A stretch of DNA of 64,000 bases from Datnioides undecimradiatus (lineage: Eukaryota > Chordata > Actinopteri > Lobotiformes > Datnioididae). This document shows, one piece after another, positions 1-12,047 of the stretch; the first letter of the stretch is position 1; each line of letters starts with the position of its first letter. Under the pieces are notes generated by a model. That model searched no databases, had not been told where the DNA came from, and was given only the letters and a program-made list of their open reading frames with translations. The stretch lies in the NCBI GenBank assembly GCA_008933995.1, contig WARS01000036.1:8169285-8233284 (forward strand), read 5' to 3'. The position numbers and the translations under genes were made by a program.

Positions 1-3000
1 GAGCCTGAAAAAAGGAGGAAAAGATTGTTTTTCCTTATGGAAACTCATGAACCTCCTCGTCAGGGTGTTTTGTATTCAGCGCGGTGGTCTTGTGGAAAAG
101 GCCACAGAGGCTGGATGTGAACCAGATCCAAAAGTTACATCATTGTTTTTGGGTAATTCAAGAAAAAGAGGGTTAATCACAGCTGACAGCATTGACTGTG
201 TCTGCAATTAAACATCTCGCTGTAGTTCAATGGCTCAGCTGTTACCAGCTCTGAGTTTGCTTATGAACAAGTAGGGGCCTAAACCTGGTGTCAAATGTTA
301 ATCTCTTGATTAAAGTGAAGACTTCATGATAAAAATCGATGTGGTCCTTCAGTGATTGGACAGCTTCCTTCGTAATGTTTTTAACATGTGTGTCTGTGAG
401 GCGTCCCCGAGGTGTCAGCTGTCTTGCACGCTTTAATATTTGCGCATTCCTCCTCCATCTGAACTAGGATGTCTGGAAAGTGTCTGATTATTTAGCGCAC
501 ACATCAGCAACGATCACATGCGGGGAACTGTATGCATCGTGACCCCGCATCCTGAGTCTGAAGGTAGGAAAGACACATGACTGCTAATGCTGTGTCAGCG
601 GAGGTGGGGTTTTTGTGCTCTCGGAATCAACAAGTTGTCAACCGATGGCAGAGCCATAACAGAGAGGGAGATAACCCCCCTCCCCACCCACCAGTGCTTT
701 TAGTTGACTCAATAGTGTCCTCAGAGGCAAACTGTGGGTCATGTGCATGCTTCTGTTTCCAAGAGAAAAACCCCCCACCAGGACTCTAAGGATGAGTCAC
801 TGCAGAGATGGTCAAAGGGTGCTGAGAGCGAAACTGAACTTTGCTGTTTTGTGTTTGGTTGTTTGAATCAAAGCATTCTCTTGTTAATTACAAAAAGATG
901 CCATTCCGACCCTGAAAAGTGGTTCAGTCCCAATAAAGTCTTCGCTAACCTTTTTACGGTTGATCCCGCATTTTTATGTCAACATCAATAATTCCTAAAT
1001 TGCTTTTCGTTTTCGGTTTGCAATCATTAATTACACAGAATATCCTCTCATAATGAGGTAGTTGCTATCATAGTTACATGATTTCTGGGCTTCTTTCCAT
1101 TTGGCATGGCATGTGACCGACCATCTTCAGTAATTATACAGCAGATGAGGCCCCTGCAGTACTTTCTGCAACTGTGCAGCTCTAAAAAAGAGACCCCTTT
1201 TACGTAGTTCAATCAAGACTTCATTCATCTCCTGCTTCCCTTCCTGCTCCACTTTGTTTCCTCTGAAATCTCCCTCGTCTCTCATTCTAGGTCTACTTTC
1301 CTCTCTCATCTTCACTGCTTTTTTTGGTTCTCTCCAGCACCGCAGGTCTGCCAGAGCAGTCATGTTAATTTGTTGAGCTTAATAACTCCTCTGACAACAA
1401 AGGGGGCCATTGAGTATTGTGACACGAAATGATAGGAATAGAAGTTCCTGAGTGGGGATGCTTGTTCAAGCATGTGCCTTGGCCGTCACTTTTACTAAAA
1501 GCCTATTCACTCTGAAACAGAAGGGATGCAAGTGAGTGCGTGGGTGACTCTCTGTGCATGTATGTCTGTGTGTTTGCTTGTGTGCAAATTCCCCTCTTGT
1601 TAGTAAAAAAGTCACAGTCACATGGTAGAAGCAGGATGACATTTAAATATCTGAAAATATCCTATATGCAGAAGACCACAGGCTTTCAGTTATGCACAGG
1701 CAGCTGAACCCTGGTGTCTTATAAAATATGTAAAAAATACAATCTGGCCTTTATCTCATTTGGAAGACTTCAGAAAAACGCCCACGGATTTCAAGGTTAA
1801 ACTGCCAAATAGATGCATAATAAGGTCTAATTCTTTTTTCCCCTTTTTTCAACATGTTGGCATCGCTGCCTGCACATAGAGTGCAGAGGTGATATTTGCC
1901 AGTGGAGCAGCAATCTCTATCAGTGTTTTGTTCACAGTCAGGTGATTGTTCCAGAAGGCCTCTGGGAAATAATAGGTTGGCGAATGCAAAGAGCCCCTGC
2001 AGCTGATGAACATGCACTCATTCATTCAACAGGCATTCAGCCCCACTGCAGGATTTTCTGCTATGTACAGTAAACCATCACATTACAGCTCTCTCTATGA
2101 CCACAGTTGCCACAGCACCAAAAAACACTGCAAATGCTTTGATTCACACTGTCAGTATCACATGAGTGAGGTCCATTGATTAAATGGTCAATAAAGTTTT
2201 TCCCAGAATGACCTATTTTCTCTCGCCAGTCTCCTGTTTGCAAGTAAACAGATCATAATGGAGTCATTGAGCAGTGCTTGATTGCTCGACACAAAATCGA
2301 CACAAAACCTATGGCACAGAGACCTATGCTACATGTAGCTAAAGCCTCTACTCTGTGATGCCCAGGATCTGGGCCAGACGATTAAAGCCATAGAGTGACC
2401 AACAAGGTGAAAACGGTAAAGCAGGTTGCAGAACTTGCTCTCTAAAGTCGTGTTAAGACTGACTTTAGCTCTGCATGAAGAAGCTCAGCTTCTTATTTCT
2501 TATTATAGAATGAAAAAAGCAGAAGCCTCATTATGAAAAATCTGCAGGGTTGTGTGGTGCAAAAAGTTTAATCTGCCAAAATTGTTTGCCATCTTAAACT
2601 CACAGATCTGTTACTCTAACTAGAGGTCCTGGATTTTTCACCAGTACCTGGAACAATACGCGGTAGCTAATATCGCTCTCACACTACTGTTATTGGTCTG
2701 AGTGCCTGCTTTAGATGTCTGCTGGCTTCAAATCAAGCTTTTGTTGGACTGTTTGAAACCCAAAACCATTACAGAAGTCAATTGTTGTAATTTTTCGTAA
2801 CTGGTTCATGATTTTGACTGACTTAGAACAATAGTCAGGTGCACATTAGAGCTTCACAGACTTGAAACGTTGTGACCTCATGCTTTAAGAATTGCTAAAT
2901 GTATGCTGACCTCCTGACGGCTTTTTGATAGTGTCATTTAGAAAAATTATTACACCATTCATAAAATAGTCAAACTTAAAGACAAATAGGCTATTTGGAC

Positions 3001-5801
3001 GTTCAGCTAATCGTCAGGCGTTTCAGCCAAGTGGTATTTGCTGCCTACTTGTCCAACTCGAGGTTCAGGCTTCCCCTCTTTTTGTCCAAATTTAAATTCT
3101 TTGTCTTGATTCACTGGCAACCTTCAGCATCCTCCTTCAGAAACCTGTTTCAGTTGTCAAAGATGCCACGTTGATATTTTTCTACACTCATTAATCATGA
3201 GGTGAATACAGTTTGGACCTGAAAGTAGTTCAGGTTGAAATGAGTAGAAATAATGGGGCCTCCAGCTAATTTCCTTGTAAGATCATCTGTGAGGAATAAG
3301 AGCAGAATGCATTAGTCTGCTTTTCAACTGTGGGAGCCTGTAGGATTGAGCTGTTGGCTGTGTGCCCACTGAGTGTATTCAACCCTCCACAGATAGGTCT
3401 TTGTCCTCTGCGCTTTTACGCAGCTGCTAAACAACCGTAAGACAAAAGCATCTGGGGTACCCCAGCACACCAATGAGAAATGTTCACCATATGAAGATCT
3501 GCGCCAGACAACCTGAGACCATTTGGATGCAGCCAAATGCTATGCTTGGGACGTATTAAGCAGGGATTTAAATTACACCCATGCAACCCCTTACGACTTT
3601 TTCTTTACCTCTATATTTAGGATTACGTGTAACATCCTACTTAAGATATTTGCAGATGTTTTTATTGTAGTACTGTCCCAGATCTTGTGAAAACCTGTTT
3701 CTTTACAGCTTGTTGTGTTGCTTATCTCAGATGGCACATGACTCTTCTTTGCTCATGTTGTTATGATGTGGTGCTGCATGTGACACAGTAAAACCAGAGT
3801 TAAAGGCCACTGGACACACTCTCTCTTTCTCTCTCTCACTCTCTCCAGACTGCCAGGAATCACTTTCCTGCCCAAGAAAAAGGTTTCCAAGGGAGAGTTT
3901 TCATTGTCTGCTTATTATCCTCCAGAGAAAAGCTTGATCGGCAGGAAGAGGCACTTCTGCCAAGCAGATGAAAATCTGCAATAGCTGAGCTTTAATAAAG
4001 CGACAGCTGCAGGAAACTCAATAGCTGAGAGAGAGTGTTTGGGGAGGCTGTTTGCTTCACAGACAGACTGTTTTGGGGGCTTGAGAAGATGGATTTCAAT
4101 TTGACTAAATTGTTACATGCTGGTTTTAAAAGAAATTAACATATTCAACTTGGAATATGCTGAAACCATGCAATCATTCAAAATTGTGATGCTTTTTCCA
4201 TTTGCACGCTTCGTGACTTTTTAAGGCTTTTGTGTCACTGCAGGTTACTGTGTTACTGTAAAAAGAGATACATACCAGCCAACGGCAGCTTCAGGGGTGA
4301 GGAAATCCCAGATGTTTCTGTCTGAAAAACAGCTTGACCCCCATAACCACGCGCAGACCAGAGGAGAGATCAGTTAGCAGTGTTAAAATTACAGCTACAC
4401 CACAGAGAGGCCTCATAAGTCGTCTTAGCTTATGACCTTTTCTCGATGGGAAAACAATACTGTAACAATAGAGTGGCTACAGCTGAAAGTGGAAAAGTAA
4501 TGTCATGAAGGATCAGAGCATCTGAAATGTACACAGGAAGGCTGAAAAGTGTGTGATGCTTGGACATGTTTGCAAGTCAGTGGCATGTGAAATGTACACA
4601 GCCCTGTTTTTGTTACTGCTGGGCAGGTTTAGTATATATATTTATCTTAATATTCCAAGACCATTCAAAATTTTCTGTAGCTATTGTTTTCAAGGTAATT
4701 TGAAGCTGCATATAAGTAAGAAAACAGTGTTGTATGGAGAGTTAGGACATATTGAAATGATGCAAATTGTTTTAAATCACTTTCAGTGTGGCTTAAAAGT
4801 GGTCCCAAACATGTGGATACAAAATTCTAGGGGTGCAAATGGACACATCTCTGTATTTTCACTCAACCAAAGTGATTAATGAGCAACACTCTCCTAATGT
4901 CTTTGCAGAGTAGTGGTTGTGTATGGAGTGTGCAACATGCATTTCCATCTACGGAGACTTCCACACCATTTGAATACATTCCTGAGAGTGTAAATGTTTA
5001 GACAGCGATGAATATACAGCCAAAACGTCACATCAGGTGGTGCCATAAATGTGTTCTATTTGGGACGACAGAGGCTGGTCAGTATGATGGACAAAATGCC
5101 ATTGCAGTCTGTTGGCTGTTGGAAAACTGCCTTTCAGTGCTTAAAGCAATAAAGTAATGGATTGACCCACTCTCACAGAGGTCAGCCAGGGGGAGAGTAT
5201 ACACCAAACACAAGAGAGATTTGCTTCCATATTTCACCTGTGATGAACTGTTTTTCCCCCACTTATTCTTAAGCACTTAGTCCATGTCTTAACAGCCTCC
5301 ATTGTGAATCTGAGGACAAACACCTCACTGCAGGGGTGGAATATCAGGTTCAGGTTAGGGCCGACTCTGTCCTTCCAGGATCCAGCCACAGGATACAGGG
5401 TTTTGGGCCACGAGAGGGGAGACAAGTGGGACAATGGCATTAAAATGATCTCTGTGTCATCTGCTCTGTTGTCATAGTGCTGAATGAATCCCGACATCTG
5501 ACTAGCTGGTCTGCTGTGGAGCAGCGGCTGGGGCAAAAAAGGAGGAGGGGGTCTCTGCTCCCTGTAATGAGGGTTGGGGTTGTGGTGGAGGGTTTGAAAA
5601 GGGTAATGTCTTGGTCAGGGGTGAGAGGTTGGCAGCATGAGGTGGAGGACAATAGGACCGGCGGGGGCGACGCAGAGAAAGAGATCCCAGCAGCTGGGAT
5701 AGACGCAGAGGAGGGTGGGGGCTGTTCATGGGAAGCAACCCCAAGATTAGCTGGAGAGTCTCGCCTGAGGTCTCCATGTCTCTGTGCTTCATTATGTCTC
5801 T

Positions 5802-5803
<2 letters not shown>

Positions 5804-5836
<33 letters not shown>
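5804..5836. repeat. (TG)n microsatellite
   Basis: About 16 uninterrupted TG units on the plus strand. They follow a G-rich stretch at 5520-5720 and produce a spurious Val-Cys run in an open frame crossing it. Confidence 0.95.
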
Positions 5837-5837
<1 letters not shown>

Positions 5838-6611
5838 TTCACATGCTTATGTCCTGTGCAACAAGTTGGAAAATGAAAGCTGTCCTGTAATTTAACATCC
5901 CAGCAACTGAAGTGTTTGAGCAGTGGAGATCCTTGAAATCTTTTACTGGATTTCTAGACCTCCTGACATGACATGCTACAGTTCCCTCATAAATATTATT
6001 ATGAATTTAGTGCCTCAGCGGATTGTACCAACATGTAAAATAATGTTGCCTATTGCCATCAATAGAATTTATGGGACTTTGGGATACATTTTACAGAGGC
6101 AGATTCCTCATGTTTGACATTATTCTCACAGCTCACAAGCAACATATTATGTGCACATCTGTAGTACAGGATGAAGCAAATAACCTTAATAAGCTAAGCT
6201 AATTTCCTTATGATTCAAACTGAGTGCTGCCAAGTCAATCAAGCAGTATAAAGTGTGGCTCAGTGCTCTTTGTGTTCTGCTAAATATAAAAACGCTTACA
6301 CTGATAGGTATTGTATTTAAAGGATTAACGCCACTAAGGGGAAACTCCACAGGATTAATTTGTAATCTCAGTGCAGTTTAATGGACCATCGTACATTTGA
6401 ATTAGCTTTGGGAGGTGATCAGTGTCAAAATGACTGCAGGGCAGGTGCAATTTGCTATTCATGTGCCCAGAGAAATATGTAAATAGAGTGGACAGATTAA
6501 GTGAGATTAGATGGACATCTACGCTTTAGGGGGCTGTGATCACAAGGAGTTAAAGCAGCTGTATTCGATATTTGTAACATGTCTCTTAAGGTGATGAACA
6601 CTACAGAAAAT

Positions 6612-6903
6612 AGTAAATGGTAAATGGACTGTACTTATAGCACCTTTCTAGTCTTCTGACCACTGAAAAAGCACTTTAAACTACATTTCAACATCCGCAC
6701 AGTCATGTACATTCATGCAGCAGCTAAAGGAAGGAATAAACTAAGTTATTCATTCATGCACTGACTGGACAGTTGTCAAGAGCAATTTGATGTTCAATCT
6801 CTTGCCCAAGGACACTTCGGCATGTGGCTTGGAAGGGCTGGAGATCGCACTGCAATCTTCTGATGGGTGGGTGACCTGCTTTAACTTTGAGCCACAGCCA
6901 CCC
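6612..6903 (-). mobile_element. degenerate tRNA-derived SINE, teleost AFC/V-SINE-like
   Basis: Read on the minus strand from 6903, the element begins with a tRNA-like head. A GTGGCTCA-type A box lies near 6890-6900, and a degraded B box (GTGCGATCTCC) follows about 40 bases later. Next comes the body GCCGAAGTGTCCTTGGGCAA (about 6814-6833), a block I know from very abundant teleost short interspersed repeats. The far end on the plus strand starts TAAATGGTAAATGGACTG, also typical of this repeat class. Substitutions in both boxes suggest an old, inactive copy. The family name is from memory; a repeat library search would settle it. Confidence 0.7.
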
Positions 6904-9900
6904 AAAAGAGGATCGCCTGAATTTGCAAGATCACCTCACAGTATCTTTCCCTCAGAATGAATCTCTGCCAGTTATGCTAATACAGTAATGCTGAAATTGC
7001 TCTATATCTGCTAGATGTGTTTGAGTCTCGTCTGTTCCAGAGAAATTTCTACATGATCCATGTTGGGGAGTAAAAATGTGTTTTAACCCCCTAGTTTTTT
7101 CCTACAGGCAGACTATTCAGGGTTAGCTGGGTATTTTCATAACCCTCCATTTGTTGGCAAAGTATAATCACAATATATATTGAAAAGACAATAGGTCATT
7201 ATGTGGCATTATTCTAACAGGATAATGGCGAGGTGTTTGCTTGCAGTACCTCTTGGCTGGCTCCATAATGTAAGCATGGGAGACCACAAAGACAGCCAAG
7301 CTTCTTCCAAACCAGAGGCATCATTAAAATATTTAGTGCGCACTGAAAGAAAAACAAACAATTACTATACAATACTAGAAAAGCCTCCTTTCTCTTTTCT
7401 TTTCTCTAAATATCTTTCACTCGCTTCCAGGTTTACGTTTCTGTTTCCTGGCATCAAATTGCTCTTTTGACTCCAGACTACAATTATGAAATTCACAGTC
7501 ATTCGGTTTTTGATATTGCATTGGTTTTTGTGTCCAGCCAAGCCATGGCGGCAGTTTCCAAGGTACTATAAGCTAGCAAGCTTGGATAATATGAAGCATC
7601 TGTGTGTCTCACTCTCTCTGCAACCACAGTGGCTGTGGAGGTGCCAGCGAGTCAGGGTTGTGAAGTCATTTTTAGAGGAGAAGCATGGCTGCCAGGCATC
7701 CCTGAGCGAGTGTTGCTCCATTTCCAGACCTAACACGATAGTAACACAAACATGTAATTAGAGAAGTGCTGAGTCAGATGCCATGGGCATTGTTTGGTCA
7801 AACACTTCTAATTGCACTAGAGAGAAAAATACAATCTGGAAATTGTACAATGGAAGAAACGCCAACATAAAGTATGTCTCTATTAGAAATGGTTGAAATT
7901 GAATAGCAGAGTTGGATTTCCGCTATAATGCCGCAAGAATCACGCTGAAGAATTCAGAATAAGGAACAATGTGCTGGTCCATGGGATGATATTTCGCACC
8001 ACAAACAGATTCAAGGGTTGGTTATGAGGTTTTATTTTTGAGGGTGGGGGATGGCAGGTCATGAAGACAAGGTCTTTTAAAGGTCCACAAACACACATTT
8101 AAATTGCCAAACTCTCTCCTGCTGGAGTGAACAGACCTCTGCCCACAACTAGAGCTGAGGAGATATTTGCAATTGTGATTTATCACAATTTTCTGATATT
8201 TGTCAGTCCAAAAATTTTATTAATTGAACAAATAATCAAAAAAGACAAATTGATAATGAAAACATCATCATTCGATGCTGTCCTAAAGATAACAGCTGCA
8301 CAGATCTGGCAGGTGTGGAGTCAGAGTCAGGAGTTTAACAGACCACTTGTTGTCTCGGCTACCCAAGTGTTGCATTATGGCTAATGTGGGTACCAGGTTC
8401 TGGTGCACTGATGTTGGTACTGTGTAATTTGCCCAGTCTGACAACGTTAGATGCGAGCAATGCAGACATTTTTGAGGGCACCTGCAATAAATCCAAGGCA
8501 CTCCTTCAAGTCCTTCAAGTATAAAGGTTGATCAGCCGTTATTTGAGTATGATGCCATGAAAGTGTTAAACAATTTTTAAAATTCACTCTACTCAAACAC
8601 TGAGTGTATCAGAGTGTCTTTTTTTAAAATTTTGTTTCAATGATGCTGGAGAAAAATGGCTTTTTTTGACAGAGCCAGAAGAAAGAACAAGGCTCATTAT
8701 AAGTCAGCCCATTGTGGTTTTCCCTCTCGCTGTGCACATATTTTGCTATAATGAATCAGGACAGTTAGCAGATTCATTTTTTCCATTGCAGAAAAAAATA
8801 ATAGGAAATAGGAATGCAACTCAATGGCTCGTGTTGGTTGAATTGGCTTGCATTACATGGAAGTATTAGCTCCTCTTACTGGTTGAGTCTTAGGCATCAG
8901 TTTTGATTGTTACAACAAATCACATACTGAATTGTTCAGTTAAAGTCATACGGAATTTGTAATGCTTTTGTTGTGGACTTGCAGAGGAAAATGGGTCAGC
9001 AAAACAAGTGAATGGATCTGTGTAATGGGTTTGTACTGAGGTGCTTTTGCAAACCAATCAATGATTTGGATTCAGCACGCCAAACATGAAAGCAGACATA
9101 CAGAGCAGATTGACCTACAGAGCTGTCCTGCATTTTAATCTAGGTCGTAAATGCAACCACAGTGCACAGGAATGTTTGACTGACTGCAACGAAACACCTA
9201 AGCATTAATTATAAGAGTCTTGCTCTCAAATGTTGTAGTCACTGTCAAATACATGAAAGGGAACATTACAGCATTTTCCATGAGGTCAGTAAAGATATTC
9301 TGTACTATTTGGACGGTCAGTTTGAATTTTTACTTGGTTTTTAGCAGGCGCTGGCCTTCAATCAGTCCTACCTCACACTCCACACACCCAGTTGGCTTCA
9401 TCAGTCCTCTGATTTGGTGTGGTGAGCCTGCTTTCTCAGGCAGTTGTTAGTGTCTGTAAGTGGTGCTTGGGCCCGGGCATCCCTGAGAACTCTGTCCACA
9501 GTGTGAATCGAGCAGGGTGCAGGTCTTCACGGGTGACTGAACACTGAGGAGCATTGAGGGCCCCCAGTCTCACAGCATGAAAGGTTAACCCACAATGAAG
9601 CCTCCTCCATTTGTATGAGCTTCATCATCATTCAGATTGCATCCTCAAGTATGGGAGTGTTGGTTTCTCCACACTGGAGTTTAGCATGCAGCACTCAGGC
9701 TTTGCCTCAGACTTTCACATGATTACTCCTACAGCCACACAATTGCTTTTATTGCTTAGTATTTTAACATTAGTTGTACCTGTTGAACATTTACTGTCTT
9801 CAAGAGATGGTGACCAAAACAGAGCTCAACAAGTGAATGTTCACCAGGCTCATCATGTGGCATAAAATACAACTTTAAATAAAGTGATGTAAAGTGATAT

Positions 9901-11460
9901 TATCATATTATCATATAAATCAATTAAAAAATACACGTAGACATAATATTGTACATGAAATTCCCAGAATTTAGAAAGTTGCGCTTGCATAAGCACAACA
10001 GCATCAGTTAATTCCTTTATGTCACTCTGGTGCTTGGCTACAAGCTGACTAGTCATGTCCAGTTGTATTCATTGCAGGCATAATTTACAGCACAGCTATT
10101 ATAAGGAGAGGAATATCTTTTGTGATCACTTATTTATTTTTAATCTAATATTTTCTACAACTCATATTCTTGGTTGACCATACTTTTTCACTCAAATTGG
10201 TGCATGACTTTGTTTTTCTTAAAGCATAAAACAGAGTGCTTTGTTAACTTTGTGAAACCAACTAATAAATGATGCTTTCAAGTGCACCCAGAAGCTGCAC
10301 ACTGGTGACTTCTAGGTACGGAAAAAAGAAACTGCAACAGTTTTTCTGAGCTTGATCGCCAAGCCAGAAAGGCATTATTTTAATTGCAGTATACGTTTGT
10401 CATTATTTCCAATGGAAAACACATGTTCGATTATCCCAGAACCAAATACATGAAAACAAAATTTGATCACATGTTTTGAATTTCCTTTCACATGTGTGCA
10501 ATAAACATTTTGTTGTCCATGCACTTTTTAAAGACCTGCAGATGGATGGCTGATTTGTTTTGATTTTGGTGTACTCAGTAACCTGGAACTGCCTCTGTAC
10601 GGTTAAGTGTGATACATTTCCTCTATGTCCACATCTTTTGAAGCTTCACTTGAGCTCCTTAGTGCAATTAGTGGGGAAATTACCAGCAAAATCAGCTGAA
10701 TTCTCACATGTAAACAGCTGAAGGGACCGTTGCTTCTACATATGGTCTGGAGTCTGTTCCTGACTTCACAAGGATGTCAGTTCTCCTGGCGTTTTACAGG
10801 GCTGACGGTGAAAAGGCTTGAAGATTAGTGCGGCATTTGTTGTTGTGGGATCCCTGCTAAGTTCACTTCCCTGACCCCTGAGGCTCCCCTCCCCTACTGA
10901 TCCTCCCCTCCTTTCTGAGGTCTGGTATCCGTGAGAAGACCCTACTCCAGCTCTGCTCCAGCAGGGCTCTCCCCCCACTGCTGAAAGGCCTTAGGCTCAT
11001 TAGCATGCCCCTGGGGCTCCTCGGCCTGCTGTTGCCAAACAAATACAGCCAAGATCTTCTTCCCTGTCTCCCTCACTGTCTGTTTCCCTGGTCATCTCTT
11101 GCAATCCATCGTCTTGTATATCTGTTATTTTTAACACATTGTTTCTCACTGTATCACCCTCTTATTTCTCATCCTTTTATCAGCTTCTTCACCCCTTTTT
11201 AAATTTGTCATGTTTCTGCTTTCAGGGCTCTCTGGATTTCCCATTTTCACATGCTGTTTCCTCTGTTGTTTGCATCAACCCAGAGGAGGCTCTGTCTTCT
11301 TGTTGGGGAAATGTAGATCTGCCTGTCTTTCCTGTGTTCTTTTTTTATATGAGTTAGAAGCCACCAGATGGAGGGGAAGACAGCGGTCAGAGGTTGCTAA
11401 TGTATGCTGCATGAGCATAGGCCATATGGTGCAAATCAAAGATGAAGGGCTAACCCCCCC

Positions 11461-11475
11461 CACACACACACACAC
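11461..11475. repeat. (CA)n microsatellite
   Basis: Short CA run directly after a C homopolymer, about 0.6 kb before the gpm6b coding exon. Confidence 0.9.
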
Positions 11476-11582
11476 TCGCTCTTTCCTGGACCGAAGTCAT
11501 TGTGTCACCTGTACAGCAAACTGTGGGATTTTCACCCACTCAGTCAACTAAAGTAGGGGGGTCCTCATTCACCCATCTGCAG

Positions 11583-11584
11583 CC

Positions 11585-11615
<31 letters not shown>
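11583..11615. repeat. poly-C tract followed by (AC)n
   Basis: About 19 consecutive C residues run into seven AC units. G/C homopolymers this long are uncommon and prone to length error in sequencing. The tract lies about 430 bases upstream of the gpm6b start codon. Confidence 0.9.
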
Positions 11616-11616
<1 letters not shown>

Positions 11617-11896
11617 TTGTTATAAGAAACCTGTTCTCACCAGGCAGCTTGCAATGAGTTATTATTCAGGGTTCTCTTACAGTGTCAGAGTCAGTGACAG
11701 GAGGGAGAGAGGATTTGTGAGTCAGAAGGACAAATGAATTTTACTCAAACCGAATCCCAAAATGTTCAGTACAAACAAAGTAGATGCAAGTTATGTCCGT
11801 GAAGGTGATAGATGATTGGAAGACCTGACAAGACCTCTGCATCTTGGAATGGAGCAGTGATGCACAGCAAAGCAGTGCCTTCGCGAGGCAGGACGA

Positions 11897-12047
11897 GACG
11901 AAAAGAGCGAACGTGGAGGAGAGGGCGAGAGAGAGAGAGCAGAAACGTGCAGGGAGTGAGAGTGAGTGAGAGAGGAGAGAGAGTAAAGGAGGGAAGGAGA
12001 GAATTTGCTGAAAGGAAGCATTTTTGTTGGATGGGAGAAAAACAACC
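11897..12047 (+). promoter_or_regulatory. gpm6b: purine-rich probable 5' leader of gpm6b
   Basis: The stretch before the gpm6b start codon is dominated by GA and GAGA repeats, typical of a vertebrate 5' untranslated leader. No TATA box or transcription start could be fixed. An upstream out-of-frame ATG lies at 12031, 17 bases before the start codon, and could lower translation. Calling this a leader is an inference from its position. Confidence 0.4.

Larger units (their letters stand above)
1..11700. other. gene-free DNA upstream of the first recognised gpm6b exon
   Basis: No coding exon with splice signals and family similarity was recognised here. Open frames on both strands are short, lack domains and overlap low-complexity DNA. 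In other vertebrates gpm6b has more than one first exon, including one that contributes little more than the start codon, so an unrecognised upstream promoter or tiny exon could lie here or left of the window. Recognisable content is limited to one SINE and a few microsatellites, listed separately. Confidence 0.6.

Noticed and set aside
5477-5890. 137-residue open frame on the plus strand
   Set aside because: It is G-rich low-complexity sequence ending in a TG microsatellite, with competing open frames on the other strand. It shows no family similarity.
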